A stretch of DNA of 64,000 bases from Bacteroidales bacterium (GTDB taxonomy: Bacteria > Bacteroidota > Bacteroidia > Bacteroidales > Marinifilaceae): assembly GCA_015061245.1 (NCBI GenBank), contig SUWY01000001.1, positions 149,054-213,053 of the forward strand. Direction: 5' to 3'. The notes under the pieces were generated by a model. It was not told the origin of the DNA, did not search any database, and saw only the letters and a program-made list of their open reading frames with translations. Position 1 is the stretch's first letter; each line of letters opens with the position of its first letter. Shown here piece by piece: positions 8,543-17,286 of this stretch. The position numbers were made by a program, and so were the translations under genes.

Positions 8543-10783
8543 TTAGAAATAGTAACCTACGCTTATGTATACTGCATTTTTCCAATACTCATCACAAGTT
8601 GAGTATGTTACGGTAATCGGACCAAATAGTGCATTATAGGCATATGAGGCCTTCATTCCCCACATACCCTTGCTTCTGATCATCTCTTTGAATGTGTTTT
8701 TGTTTTGCATGTATGCGGCGCCGGCCTCGGCATAGTGGCCTCGTCCAATATTGTATCGAATATCTCCCGAGAGTTTTAGTACGCTGTTTTGTGCAATCTC
8801 GGTAAATTTTATTCCTGGCATAGAGATTTGTTGTTCTGTGTAACGCCCATCTTCGCTTCCTCCAACGTAGTTGACAAATGGGATAGGAGTTTGATCAAAC
8901 TCTTTGAAAATAACTCTTCCATCGATTTGTGGAATGAATTTTACGCTATTGGTAAGACGTACTATGTGTTTGTATTTGTAGCTAATGATATGCGCCGGAG
9001 AGTGGCCGTTAAGGTGAACAAAGTTACTTGTTATAAGGTTGTAATTCAGTTTTAGCAACATTCCGCTTCTCGGGAAGGTGTGATTCTCGAGGTTGTTATA
9101 TTGAAGTGATGCGTGGTATGTAACATAGCTTCCGGAGCTATGCAGATTTGCTTTAATTGTATCGCGTAAAGCCAAAATGTCTCGGTAGTCATAGTAGTCG
9201 TAGCGCAATCCTGCCTGAAAATTGAAGTGTCCGCGTGATATGTTGGCCAATTTTATATATGCACGATGATTTAGGTTTACAATAGGAGTCAATCTTTTCC
9301 CTTTGTAGTATAAATGGTAGTCGTTATACTGAATTCTGTAACCTATATCGAGGCGGTTTAAGAATCCATCGCCAAATGATATTCCAAACTCACCCCATGG
9401 ATTCTCGCCCAATCTTCCGCTGATAGAGAGTTGTGTGGCTTGGGCGCGGGGAGTTCGTAGCGTTGTGTTAAGAAGAAGCGCAGCATATACTTCGGAGTCG
9501 AATCGAAATCCTAAATTGATAGAGCGAGGAGGACGTCTTTCAAGTGTGAAGTGAAGGTCATATGGCCCATCGCCTTCAAGTGCGAATGTTATTTGTGAAT
9601 AGTTTCCCGTTGCATATATCTTTTTTATTGCCTCTTGAATGTTTTGTGGTGATATTAAAGAGCTGTCGTTGAGTTTCATGATTTTGTGAATCCAGCGCTT
9701 TTCGCTCTCTTCGGCTCCGTGGTATTCAATCTTGCGGATTACGAGCATATCGTCGGGAGCAAGTTTGTGAATATGTTGGGGCGAGGCCTGGGAGTTGACC
9801 TCGTAGCCGGCTCTCTCTTTCAGCTCAATTAATTTGCCCCAATTGTCACGAGCGCATCTTTCGCCTATGGCTATCATTGAGTCAATTGCCTCATTGGTGA
9901 AACTTGCTATAGAGTACTCTTTCAAGTTAGGGTGTATGTGTATATCAAGTAGCTCTTTGTTTTTTGTGTAGCTGTCGTAACCCAGCATCTCATTCAATTG
10001 TTCGAAAATATCAACTACATTATGAATCTGTCCTTGCTCCTTGAATCCGTTGTCAAGATCAACTCCGATTAAAAGGTCTGCCCCCATCTCTTTGGCTACA
10101 TCAGCCGGAAAGTTGTTTACAACTCCTCCGTCTACAAGTAGAAGACTATCTTTGTAGAGTACCGGTTCAAATGCACCCGGAATAGACATGCTTGCACGCA
10201 TAGCCTCTTGCAATATTCCCTCACGAAATACATAAGGTTTGCCTGTACTGATGTTTGTTGCTACGCATGCGAATGGTATTGGCAGAGAATCAAAAGGAAT
10301 ATGAGAGTGGTAACCTATTGTCAATTCTGAAAATAGATTGGATATGTTTTGACCTTTAATAAATCCTGCGGGAATCTCAATGCTTCTCTTTTTTTTGCCC
10401 CGGTTTACTCCCATAGGAAGAGATATGGTATAGACGTTTCCATACATTTTGTAAAATTGGGAGCGATCTTTCCAATCTATCTTGTCGCTGAGAAGGGTAG
10501 TCCAATCCTGTGTTCGGACAAGAGAGTCGAGTTCGGATGCCGAGTATCCTATAGAGTATAGGGCTCCTATGAGGGCTCCCATACTCGTGCCTGTGATATA
10601 GTCAATGGGTATACCGCTCTCCTCAATAACTTTAAGTGCGCCTATGTGTGCAACTCCTTTTGCTCCACCTCCGGCTAGCACCAAGCCTATCTTCTTGTAT
10701 TGATTATCTTGCGCGTAAAGATTCATTGTGATAGTCAACAAGCATAGAGCCATTATGTATACCTTCTGCAGTAACTTTGCCAT
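8543..10783 (-). CDS. Patatin-like phospholipase with POTRA and BamA-like barrel
   Basis: A 746-residue protein from ATG 10783. Signal peptide 1-24 (ends LYAQ); patatin domain with oxyanion loop GGGAKG at 38-43, nucleophile Ser67 in GTSMG and Asp218 in DGG completing the Ser-Asp dyad; then a POTRA-like segment near 355-435; then a barrel of about 16 strands ending in a C-terminal Phe, the usual Bam recognition signal. This architecture matches PlpD-type proteins, patatins presented through an outer-membrane barrel. A longer reading frame reaches 10900, but that would cross a TAnnTTTG motif at 10802-10809 and the divergent regulator's start, so 10783 is preferred. It is followed by a second barrel gene. 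Confidence 0.88.
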   Translation of the reverse strand: MAKLLQKVYIMALCLLTITMNLYAQDNQYKKIGLVLAGGGAKGVAHIGALKVIEESGIPIDYITGTSMGALIGALYSIGYSASELDSLVRTQDWTTLLSDKIDWKDRSQFYKMYGNVYTISLPMGVNRGKKKRSIEIPAGFIKGQNISNLFSELTIGYHSHIPFDSLPIPFACVATNISTGKPYVFREGILQEAMRASMSIPGAFEPVLYKDSLLLVDGGVVNNFPADVAKEMGADLLIGVDLDNGFKEQGQIHNVVDIFEQLNEMLGYDSYTKNKELLDIHIHPNLKEYSIASFTNEAIDSMIAIGERCARDNWGKLIELKERAGYEVNSQASPQHIHKLAPDDMLVIRKIEYHGAEESEKRWIHKIMKLNDSSLISPQNIQEAIKKIYATGNYSQITFALEGDGPYDLHFTLERRPPRSINLGFRFDSEVYAALLLNTTLRTPRAQATQLSISGRLGENPWGEFGISFGDGFLNRLDIGYRIQYNDYHLYYKGKRLTPIVNLNHRAYIKLANISRGHFNFQAGLRYDYYDYRDILALRDTIKANLHSSGSYVTYHASLQYNNLENHTFPRSGMLLKLNYNLITSNFVHLNGHSPAHIISYKYKHIVRLTNSVKFIPQIDGRVIFKEFDQTPIPFVNYVGGSEDGRYTEQQISMPGIKFTEIAQNSVLKLSGDIRYNIGRGHYAEAGAAYMQNKNTFKEMIRSKGMWGMKASYAYNALFGPITVTYSTCDEYWKNAVYISVGYYF

Positions 10784-10801
10784 TCTCTTTTTATTTATTT
10801 C

Positions 10802-10809
10802 GCAAATAT
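10802..10809 (-). promoter_or_regulatory. Candidate -7 element for the patatin/barrel pair
   Basis: TATATTTG on the minus strand, 19 bp upstream of the ATG at 10783. Its position supports the short start for the patatin gene. Confidence 0.55.
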
Positions 10810-10830
10810 AGATATTATTGGGCTTTTTTT

Positions 10831-10838
10831 TACCTTTG
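10831..10838 (+). promoter_or_regulatory. Candidate -7 element for the sigma-54-type response regulator
   Basis: TACCTTTG, an exact TAnnTTTG match, 27 bp before the ATG at 10866. With the minus-strand motif at 10802-10809 it makes a compact divergent promoter region. Confidence 0.6.
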
Positions 10839-10865
10839 TAGCCGTTAAAAATAGTGAATAAGTAG

Positions 10866-12017
10866 ATGAAAATAGCAGTTATCGACGATGAACGCAGCAT
10901 TAGAAACTCGCTGAAGGATATTTTCTCTTTTGAGAACTATGATGTGTGTTGTGCGGAGGATGGACTAAGCGGTGTTGCTTTGGTGAAGAGTGAAAAACCG
11001 GATGTGGTTTTTTGCGATATCCGTATGCCCAAAGTTGATGGAATTGAGGTCTTGGAAAGAATAAAATCTTTTGCTCCTGAAATACCTGTAATTATGATTT
11101 CGGGACATGGCACAATAGAGACTGCTGTTGAGGCTATACGGAAAGGGGCTTATGATTTTATTGAGAAGCCTTTGGATTTGAATCGAATCTTGATTACTGT
11201 AAAAAATGCTTTGGATAAGAGCCGTTTGATTGAGGAGACGAAAGTGTTGAAAAGTAAAATTTCGAAGAGCAATCAAATGATAGGTAATTCAGATAAATTG
11301 AATGAGGTGCGTGAAATGATAGGCAAGGTTGCACCTTTAGATGCCAAAGTGTTGATAATTGGTCCAAATGGCTGTGGTAAGGAATTGGTGGCCAGAGAGA
11401 TTCATGCAATTAGTGGTCGAGCAAAAGCTCCTTTTGTGGAGGTGAATTGCGCAGCAATTCCTAAAGAGTTGATTGAGAGTGAATTGTTTGGTCATGAGAA
11501 GGGGGCTTTTACTTCGGCAATTCGTCAGAAACGAGGTAAGTTTGAGTTAGCTGATGGAGGAACGCTCTTCCTTGATGAGATTGGTGATATGAGTCTTGAT
11601 GCTCAGGCGAAAGTTCTTAGAGCATTGCAAGAGGGGGTTATATGTCGAGTTGGTGGTGATAGCGATATAAAGGTAAATGTTCGTGTAGTTGCTGCTACTA
11701 ATAAAGATTTGAAAAGTGAGATTGCTGCAGGACGATTCCGTGAGGATTTATATCACCGATTAAGTGTCATTGTTATAAAAGTTCCATCATTGGAAGATCG
11801 TATTGATGATATTGAGCTTTTGGTGAATCATTTTGTGAATGAGATCTCTTCCGAGATGGGGTTGTTACCAAGAAAATTTTCAAAAAAAGCCATTGATGAG
11901 TTGAAAAAATCAAAGTGGCCAGGAAATATTCGAGAGTTGCGAAATGTTGTGGAGCGCTTGCTAATACTATGTTCCGGAGCGGAGATAGGTGGCGATGATG
12001 TGGTTAAATATCGATGA
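10866..12017 (+). CDS. Sigma-54-dependent type response regulator without a DNA-binding domain
   Basis: A 383-residue NtrC-type protein. Receiver domain 1-120 has the acidic pair D7/D8, phosphoacceptor Asp51 (FCDIRMP) and Lys101; the AAA+ domain has Walker A GPNGCGKE at 166-173, the sigma-54 contact loop GAFTSA at 213-218 and Walker B TLFLDEIGD at 233-241. The chain stops at residue 383, straight after the AAA+ lid helices (WPGNIRELRNVVERLL), with no Fis-type helix-turn-helix, whereas NtrC-family proteins usually run to about 450. Similar short forms are, as far as I recall, common in Bacteroidota. No histidine kinase neighbours it. The shortened Walker A (GPNGCGKE, not GESGTGKE) is also unusual. 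Confidence 0.9.
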   Translation: MKIAVIDDERSIRNSLKDIFSFENYDVCCAEDGLSGVALVKSEKPDVVFCDIRMPKVDGIEVLERIKSFAPEIPVIMISGHGTIETAVEAIRKGAYDFIEKPLDLNRILITVKNALDKSRLIEETKVLKSKISKSNQMIGNSDKLNEVREMIGKVAPLDAKVLIIGPNGCGKELVAREIHAISGRAKAPFVEVNCAAIPKELIESELFGHEKGAFTSAIRQKRGKFELADGGTLFLDEIGDMSLDAQAKVLRALQEGVICRVGGDSDIKVNVRVVAATNKDLKSEIAAGRFREDLYHRLSVIVIKVPSLEDRIDDIELLVNHFVNEISSEMGLLPRKFSKKAIDELKKSKWPGNIRELRNVVERLLILCSGAEIGGDDVVKYR

Positions 12018-12111
12018 AGTGAAAAATTTTTCTTCAAAATATTTGCGTATTAAGATAAAAAGTCCGAAATTTGCGCTCTGTTTGGAAAGCGAATTAAAAA
12101 TACATTGAGAA

Positions 12112-12354
12112 ATGTCTAGAATCTGTCAAATTACCGGAAAGAAAGCAATGGTAGGAAACCATGTTTCTCACTCTAAGAGAAGAGTGAAGAGATCATTCTC
12201 TACCAATTTGTTTAAGAGAAACTTTTATTGGCCGGAAGAGGGTAGATGGATACGTTTGAACGTAACTGCTGCCGGTCTTCGCCTGATTAACAAGAAAGGC
12301 TTGTCTGCATGCTTGAAAGAGGCAGTGGAGGCTGGTTTAGTAAAAACAATTTAA
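12112..12354 (+). CDS. rpmB: 50S ribosomal protein bL28
   Basis: An 80-residue protein opening with [20 protein letters not shown], the L28 signature, followed by the basic stretch with [13 protein letters not shown]. It binds 23S rRNA near the exit site in the large subunit. The gene begins the compact ribosomal row rpmB-rpmG-DUF4295, with 15 bp to rpmG. The 94-bp gap before it has no convincing TAnnTTTG motif; TTTGCG at about 12070 is the nearest candidate. Confidence 0.97.
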   Translation: MSRICQITGKKAMVGNHVSHSKRRVKRSFSTNLFKRNFYWPEEGRWIRLNVTAAGLRLINKKGLSACLKEAVEAGLVKTI

Positions 12355-12369
12355 TAATCTCCAAATATC

Positions 12370-12558
12370 ATGGCAAAGAAGGCTAAAGGAAACCGCGTCC
12401 AGGTTATTCTGGAGTGCACAGAGCAGAAGGAGTCAGGTGTAGCAGGTATGTCTCGTTACATCACTACCAAGAATAGAAAGAATACTGCTAATAGAATGGA
12501 GTTGAAGAAGTACAACCCATATTTGAAAAAAGTAACTCTTCACAGAGAAATTAAATAA
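12370..12558 (+). CDS. rpmG: 50S ribosomal protein bL33, zinc-free form
   Basis: A 62-residue L33. It has the conserved core [12 protein letters not shown] and [18 protein letters not shown]. Only one cysteine (Cys16) is present, so the paired CxxC zinc ligands of the C+ form are absent: this is a C- paralog, which in other bacteria needs no zinc. It lies between rpmB and the DUF4295 gene. Confidence 0.97.
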   Translation: MAKKAKGNRVQVILECTEQKESGVAGMSRYITTKNRKNTANRMELKKYNPYLKKVTLHREIK

Positions 12559-12568
12559 TTATTAGGCT

Positions 12569-12724
12569 ATGGCAAAGAAAGTTGTTGCAACCTTGAAAAC
12601 CGGTGACAGCCGTGGTTACGCTAAGGTAATCAAGATGGTTAAGTCTCCGAAGACCGGAGCCTATACTTTTAAAGAGCAGATGGTATTGTCTGATCAAGTT
12701 AAAAGTTTTTTGGCTGAGAAGTAA
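12569..12724 (+). CDS. DUF4295 small basic protein, probable Bacteroidota-specific ribosomal protein
   Basis: A 51-codon gene, ATG at 12569 to TAA at 12722-12724, reading MAKKVVATLKTGDSRGYAKV and on to FLAEK. The start lies 10 bp after rpmG. Size, basic N-terminus and place directly after rpmB-rpmG match the DUF4295 family, which is largely limited to Bacteroidota. I recall that structural work on a Flavobacterium ribosome described a new large-subunit protein, bL38, and this family may be it; that link is from memory. It is easily missed because of its length. A terminator follows. Confidence 0.88.
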   Translation: MAKKVVATLKTGDSRGYAKVIKMVKSPKTGAYTFKEQMVLSDQVKSFLAEK

Positions 12725-12748
12725 TTTTTTCCGGTGCTAAATAATATT

Positions 12749-12780
12749 AAGCGAGTTCGTATGAACTCGCTTATTTTTTT
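12749..12780 (+). terminator. Rho-independent terminator after the ribosomal protein row
   Basis: AAGCGAGTTC, loop GTAT, GAACTCGCTT (12749-12772), a perfect 10-bp stem, followed by ATTTTTTT. It ends the rpmB-rpmG-DUF4295 transcript. Confidence 0.92.
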
Positions 12781-12830
12781 GTATCTTTACCTCTTTAAAT
12801 TAAGTTTAAAATGATTCAAATAATAGAGGA

Positions 12831-15002
12831 ATGAGAAAGATATTTACACTTTTCATGGCAATCTGTTTGGGCTATGCTGTGCAGGCTCAATCGTCAATAA
12901 CATTAGAGGATTTTACTGTTAAGGGTACATTCAGGGCGGAGAGAATAGGTGGATTAAAACCATCTGCGTTGAATGGTGAGCGCTATACTGTATTGACTCC
13001 TTCTCGCAGACAGGTGTTGGAGTATAGTTATAAAACAGGGGCGTTAATTGATACAGTTATTGATTTGGATAGATTGGAGGGTAGTGATGGTATAAGAATT
13101 GATGACTACTCTGTGAATGCTCAAGGAACATGGATGTTGATACAGTCCAATACAGTTCCTATCTATCGTAGATCATTTACTGCTCAATACTATATTTATG
13201 AGTTCCGTAATAAGGATTTTATGCCTCTTTCTGAAAATGGTGCACAATCAGTTGCAACCTTTTCGCCTGCAGGTAATAAGATAGCTTTTGTGCGTAATAA
13301 CAATATCTTTATTCATGATTTGCGTTTCCATTCGGAGTTACAGATAACAAAAGATGGTAAGATGAATCATATCATCAATGGAATGCCTGATTGGGTTTAT
13401 GAGGAGGAGTTTTCGTTTAATAGAGCATTCGAGTGGGCCCCAGATGGATCGGCTATTGCTTATATAAAATTCAATGAGAGTGCTGTTCGAGAGTATGATA
13501 TGGCAACATATCGTGGCATATATCCGGAGAACTATACATACAAATATCCTGTGCCCGGAGAAACAAACTCAACCGTGTCGGTGCATGTGTATGACTGTTT
13601 TGACAGAACAACATTTGAGATGAATATAGGTCAGGATACAAATATCTATGTGCCAAGAATAAGGTGGACTACAGATCCCAAAAGATTGGCAGTCTTTAAG
13701 TTAAATCGTCGTCAGAATAGCTTGGAACTCTTGTCGGCTAACGTTAGAACCGGTGAGACAAGTGTGATGTATCGTGAGGAGAATAAGTACTATATCAATA
13801 ATGAGAATTTTGATGCGTATACATTCTTGCCAGGAGGTAAAGGGTTGGTTGTAATCAATGAGAGCAATGGATATAGACAGTTGCAGCAATACTCTATGAC
13901 TGGAAAATTGATAAAGAGTATTACTCCAGCCAAGTATGATGTAATTGATTTCTATGGTTATAATACGATAACTGGTGCTTATTATTACTCTTCGTATGAG
14001 GAGGGTGCATTGCAAAAACATGTATATGTGGTTGATGCAAAGGGGGTAAAGAGAAAATTAACCCCTAAATCAGGCTGGAATGAAGTTAGTTTCTCATCGA
14101 ATTTTGCATATTATATAGTAAATAATTCAAGTAATTCTCAGGTCCCCAATACCACCCTCTATTCAACAGCCAAGAGTAAGGTGTTGAGAGTGTTGGTTGA
14201 CAATAAGACGTTGGCTGAGAAGGTGGCTCAATACAATATGCCTACAAAGGAGTTTGTGAAGTTTAAAGCTGCCGATGGAGTTACAGAGTTGAATGGCTGG
14301 ATAATGAAGCCAACTACCTTTAACTCTGCAAATCAATATCCTGTTTTGATAACACAGTATAGTGGACCATATTCTCAATCTGTTCAGGATATATGGTCAA
14401 CAGATTGGTTGAACTATGTTGCAGAGCAGGGAGTGGTTGTTGTGTGTGTGGATCCAAGAGGTACCGGAGGTAGAGGCGAGGCCTTTGGAAAGTGTACCTA
14501 TATGCAGTTGGGAAAATATGAGAGCGATGACGTTATTGCAACAGCAAAACAACTTGCTCAAAATAGTTGGGTAGATGGTGACAGAATAGGAATATGGGGA
14601 TGGAGTTATGGTGGATTTATGGCATCGTTATGTACATTGAAGGGAAATGATATCTTCTCGATGGGTATTGCGGTTGCACCGGTAACAAATTTCCGCTTCT
14701 ATGATTCAATCTACACAGAGCGCTATATGCGTGAGCCAGGAGAAAATGCCGATGGCTATGACAAGAACTCTCCTATAAATTATGTGAATAATTTCAACAG
14801 AGGTTCATTGTTGTTGGTGCACGGAACAGGAGATGATAATGTTCATGTAAGCAATACATATGAGTTGGCAGAGGCGTTGGTACAGGCTGACAAACAGTTT
14901 GATATGGCAATCTATAAGGATAGAAACCATAGTATATTCGGAGGAATGACAACCAAACAGTTGTATCAGCGTTTTGTTAACTATATCAAGACAAATCTAT
15001 AG
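12831..15002 (+). CDS. Dipeptidyl-peptidase IV family serine protease (S9B)
   Basis: A 723-residue exported protease, signal peptide 1-20 (ends VQAQ). An N-terminal beta-propeller is followed by an alpha/beta hydrolase domain. Catalytic Ser592 sits in GWSYGG, the Asp in GTGDDN (668/669) and His700 in DRNHS. YEEEF at 190-194 matches the double-Glu motif that holds the substrate N-terminus in DPP-IV, so it should release Xaa-Pro or Xaa-Ala dipeptides from peptides in the periplasm. It stands alone between the ribosomal terminator and tgt. Related enzymes in oral and gut Bacteroidales feed on host protein. Confidence 0.93.
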   Translation: MRKIFTLFMAICLGYAVQAQSSITLEDFTVKGTFRAERIGGLKPSALNGERYTVLTPSRRQVLEYSYKTGALIDTVIDLDRLEGSDGIRIDDYSVNAQGTWMLIQSNTVPIYRRSFTAQYYIYEFRNKDFMPLSENGAQSVATFSPAGNKIAFVRNNNIFIHDLRFHSELQITKDGKMNHIINGMPDWVYEEEFSFNRAFEWAPDGSAIAYIKFNESAVREYDMATYRGIYPENYTYKYPVPGETNSTVSVHVYDCFDRTTFEMNIGQDTNIYVPRIRWTTDPKRLAVFKLNRRQNSLELLSANVRTGETSVMYREENKYYINNENFDAYTFLPGGKGLVVINESNGYRQLQQYSMTGKLIKSITPAKYDVIDFYGYNTITGAYYYSSYEEGALQKHVYVVDAKGVKRKLTPKSGWNEVSFSSNFAYYIVNNSSNSQVPNTTLYSTAKSKVLRVLVDNKTLAEKVAQYNMPTKEFVKFKAADGVTELNGWIMKPTTFNSANQYPVLITQYSGPYSQSVQDIWSTDWLNYVAEQGVVVVCVDPRGTGGRGEAFGKCTYMQLGKYESDDVIATAKQLAQNSWVDGDRIGIWGWSYGGFMASLCTLKGNDIFSMGIAVAPVTNFRFYDSIYTERYMREPGENADGYDKNSPINYVNNFNRGSLLLVHGTGDDNVHVSNTYELAEALVQADKQFDMAIYKDRNHSIFGGMTTKQLYQRFVNYIKTNL

Positions 15003-15023
15003 TGCGGTTTGAATTAATTTTGC

Positions 15024-15031
15024 TAACTTTG
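15024..15031 (+). promoter_or_regulatory. Candidate -7 element for tgt-lptF/G
   Basis: TAACTTTG, exact fit to TAnnTTTG, 22 bp before the ATG at 15054, in the 48-bp gap after the DPP-IV gene. Confidence 0.6.
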
Positions 15032-15053
15032 CAAGTCGAAAAATGGGCCGTTG

Positions 15054-16187
15054 ATGCAATATAAAGTTCTAGCTGAAGATAAGTGCAGTAACGCGAGATG
15101 CGGGGTGTTGCACACTGATCATGGAGATATTCAGACTCCTATATTTATGCCTGTAGGAACTGTAGGTTCTGTAAAGGGTGTTCATACTCGTGAGTTGCGC
15201 CATGATATTAATGCGGAGATAATTCTTGGTAATACCTATCATTTGTATCTCCGTCCGGGTATTGAGACCTTGAAATTGGCAGGAGGATTGCATAAGTTCA
15301 ATGGTTGGGATCGCCCTATTCTTACCGATAGTGGAGGTTTTCAAGTCTTTTCATTGACCGGAACCGGTAGAAAGATTACCGAAGAAGGTGTTACTTTTCG
15401 TTCACATATCGATGGTTCAAAGCATCTGTTTACTCCGGAGGGAGTTATGGATATTCAGAGAGCAATAGGAGCCGATATTGTTATGGCCTTTGATGAGTGT
15501 CCTCCCGGAGATAGTGATTTCCGTTATGCAAAAAAATCATTGGAGTTGACAATGCGCTGGTTGGAGCGTTGTGTAAAGCGTATTGATGAGACATCGCCCC
15601 TATATGGATATGAGCAACAGCTCTTCCCTATTGTTCAAGGGTGTGTATATCCAGAGCTAAGAAGACGTTCTGCAGAGCATGCAGTTTCTCTTGATAGAGC
15701 AGGTTACGCTATTGGAGGTTTGGCGGTAGGTGAGGCGACCGAGGATATGTATGCAATGATAGAGGTTGTAAATGAGATTCTTCCAAAGAATAAACCTCGC
15801 TATTTAATGGGAGTAGGAACTCCCCAAAATATCCTTGAGGCAATTGAGCGTGGAGTAGATATGTTTGATTGTGTTATGCCTACTCGTAATGGACGTAATG
15901 GAATGATTTTTACCTCGCAAGGAACAATCAACATCAAAAACAAGAAGTGGGAACATGAGTTTACACCACTTGATCCTGCTATTACAAGTTATGTTGATGA
16001 GCAGTATACTTTGGCATATCTGCACCACTTGATTAAGGCTGATGAGTTATTAGGATTACAGATATGTTCTATACATAACTTGTCATTCTATTTGTGGTTG
16101 GTGCGTCAGGCTCGCGAGCATATTATTGCGGGTGATTATGCAGCATGGAAGAGTGTTATGGTTAAACGTTTAGCTGTAAGATTATGA
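15054..16187 (+). CDS. tgt: tRNA-guanine transglycosylase (queuosine insertion)
   Basis: Exchanges guanine-34 of Asp, Asn, His and Tyr tRNAs for preQ1. 377 residues from ATG 15054 (a TTG three bases earlier is in frame but less likely). TDSGGFQVFSL at 91-101 gives the general-acid Asp92; FDCVMPTRNGRNG carries the nucleophile Asp and the RNA-binding motif. Where bacterial Tgts normally have the zinc ligands CxCxxC, this protein reads DPAITSYVDEQ before AYLHHL, so those cysteines are missing; IHNL, holding the usual His ligand, remains. The gene overlaps the LptF/G gene by ATGA and pairs functionally with queF. Confidence 0.96.
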   Translation: MQYKVLAEDKCSNARCGVLHTDHGDIQTPIFMPVGTVGSVKGVHTRELRHDINAEIILGNTYHLYLRPGIETLKLAGGLHKFNGWDRPILTDSGGFQVFSLTGTGRKITEEGVTFRSHIDGSKHLFTPEGVMDIQRAIGADIVMAFDECPPGDSDFRYAKKSLELTMRWLERCVKRIDETSPLYGYEQQLFPIVQGCVYPELRRRSAEHAVSLDRAGYAIGGLAVGEATEDMYAMIEVVNEILPKNKPRYLMGVGTPQNILEAIERGVDMFDCVMPTRNGRNGMIFTSQGTINIKNKKWEHEFTPLDPAITSYVDEQYTLAYLHHLIKADELLGLQICSIHNLSFYLWLVRQAREHIIAGDYAAWKSVMVKRLAVRL

Positions 16188-17275
16188 GACTCCGCATAAA
16201 GAAATTGGACCTCTATATTATGAGAAAATTCATAGGGACATTCTTTTTGTCCTTAGGATTGATTCTATGTATAGTGGTGATTTTTGATTTGTCGGAGAAG
16301 CTTGAGAAGTTTTTGGAGCATGAGGCCCCTGCATCTCAGATTTTGTTTGGTTACTATCTGAACTTTATTCCATACTTTGCAAGTGCCTTTTCTGCCCTCT
16401 TTACTTTTGTTTCGGTAATCTTGTTTACTTCGAGTATGGCGTCGAAGAGTGAGATTATTGCAATATTGAGTTCCGGAATCAGTTTTAAACGGTTGACTGT
16501 GCCATATATGGCAACTGCTGGAATTATTGCGGTATTTTCGTTTGTATTGAATGCCTATATTATCCCAAATGCCAATGAGCGGAGAATTGAGTTCGAGAAG
16601 GAGTATATGGGAAAGAACTACAACAACAAAGATCAATTTATTCACAGACAAATTGCTCCGGGATCATATATCTATATGTCGAGCTTTTCTGCTGGAGCAA
16701 GGATTGGTTACGATTTCTCATTGGAGAATTTCAGAAACGATTCGCTTGTGTATAAGTTGACAAGTAGTAGAATTGCATGGGATAAGAATAAGGAGAAGTG
16801 GACTATATACAACTGGAAATTACGCACTATTGAGAATGATGTTGAGACATATAAGACAGGAAATCGTTTAGATACGCTGCTTGGTTTTGCCCCTGAAGAG
16901 TTTGCTGAGAATCCTAAATATATCAAAGATGTTTTAACTTTACCGGAACTTAAAGCGTATGAAGATAAGATGCGTTTCCGTGGTAGTTCAAATATTATGG
17001 AGTTTCAGTTGAAACGATATCAAACATGGTCAGATGCTTTTTCAACCTTCATTCTAACCTTTATTGGTTTGTGTTTGTCGAGTAAGAGAATGCGAGGAGG
17101 AATGGGTATCCATTTGGGTGCCGGTTTGGTATTGGGATTCTCGTATATTCTATTTATGAGATTCTCGACAGTGTTTGCAACCAATGGATCTTTACCGCCA
17201 ATAATTGCGGTATGGATTCCCAATATATTATATGCGATAATATCAATATTTACTTATAGATTGGCACCGAAGTAG
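16184..17275 (+). CDS. LptF/LptG-family LPS export permease (YjgP/YjgQ)
   Basis: A 363-residue membrane protein: two or three N-terminal segments (about 12-33, 55-78, 98-120), a periplasmic beta-rich domain (about 130-270), and C-terminal segments (about 290-360). The opening KLDLYIMRKFIGTFFLSL is the hallmark of the family (I.rYi.r.....f). In the Lpt complex these permeases pull lipopolysaccharide from the inner membrane using LptB. Only one copy is in the window and it cannot be told whether it plays the LptF or LptG role. Start ATG 16184 overlaps the tgt stop (ATGA), so translation is coupled. Confidence 0.9.
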   Translation: MRLRIKKLDLYIMRKFIGTFFLSLGLILCIVVIFDLSEKLEKFLEHEAPASQILFGYYLNFIPYFASAFSALFTFVSVILFTSSMASKSEIIAILSSGISFKRLTVPYMATAGIIAVFSFVLNAYIIPNANERRIEFEKEYMGKNYNNKDQFIHRQIAPGSYIYMSSFSAGARIGYDFSLENFRNDSLVYKLTSSRIAWDKNKEKWTIYNWKLRTIENDVETYKTGNRLDTLLGFAPEEFAENPKYIKDVLTLPELKAYEDKMRFRGSSNIMEFQLKRYQTWSDAFSTFILTFIGLCLSSKRMRGGMGIHLGAGLVLGFSYILFMRFSTVFATNGSLPPIIAVWIPNILYAIISIFTYRLAPK

Positions 17276-17286
17276 GTGTATAGATT

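Noticed and set aside
10784..10900. 39-residue N-terminal extension of the patatin protein
   Set aside because: It would overlap the divergent regulator gene and cover a promoter motif; the Met at 10783 precedes a signal peptide.
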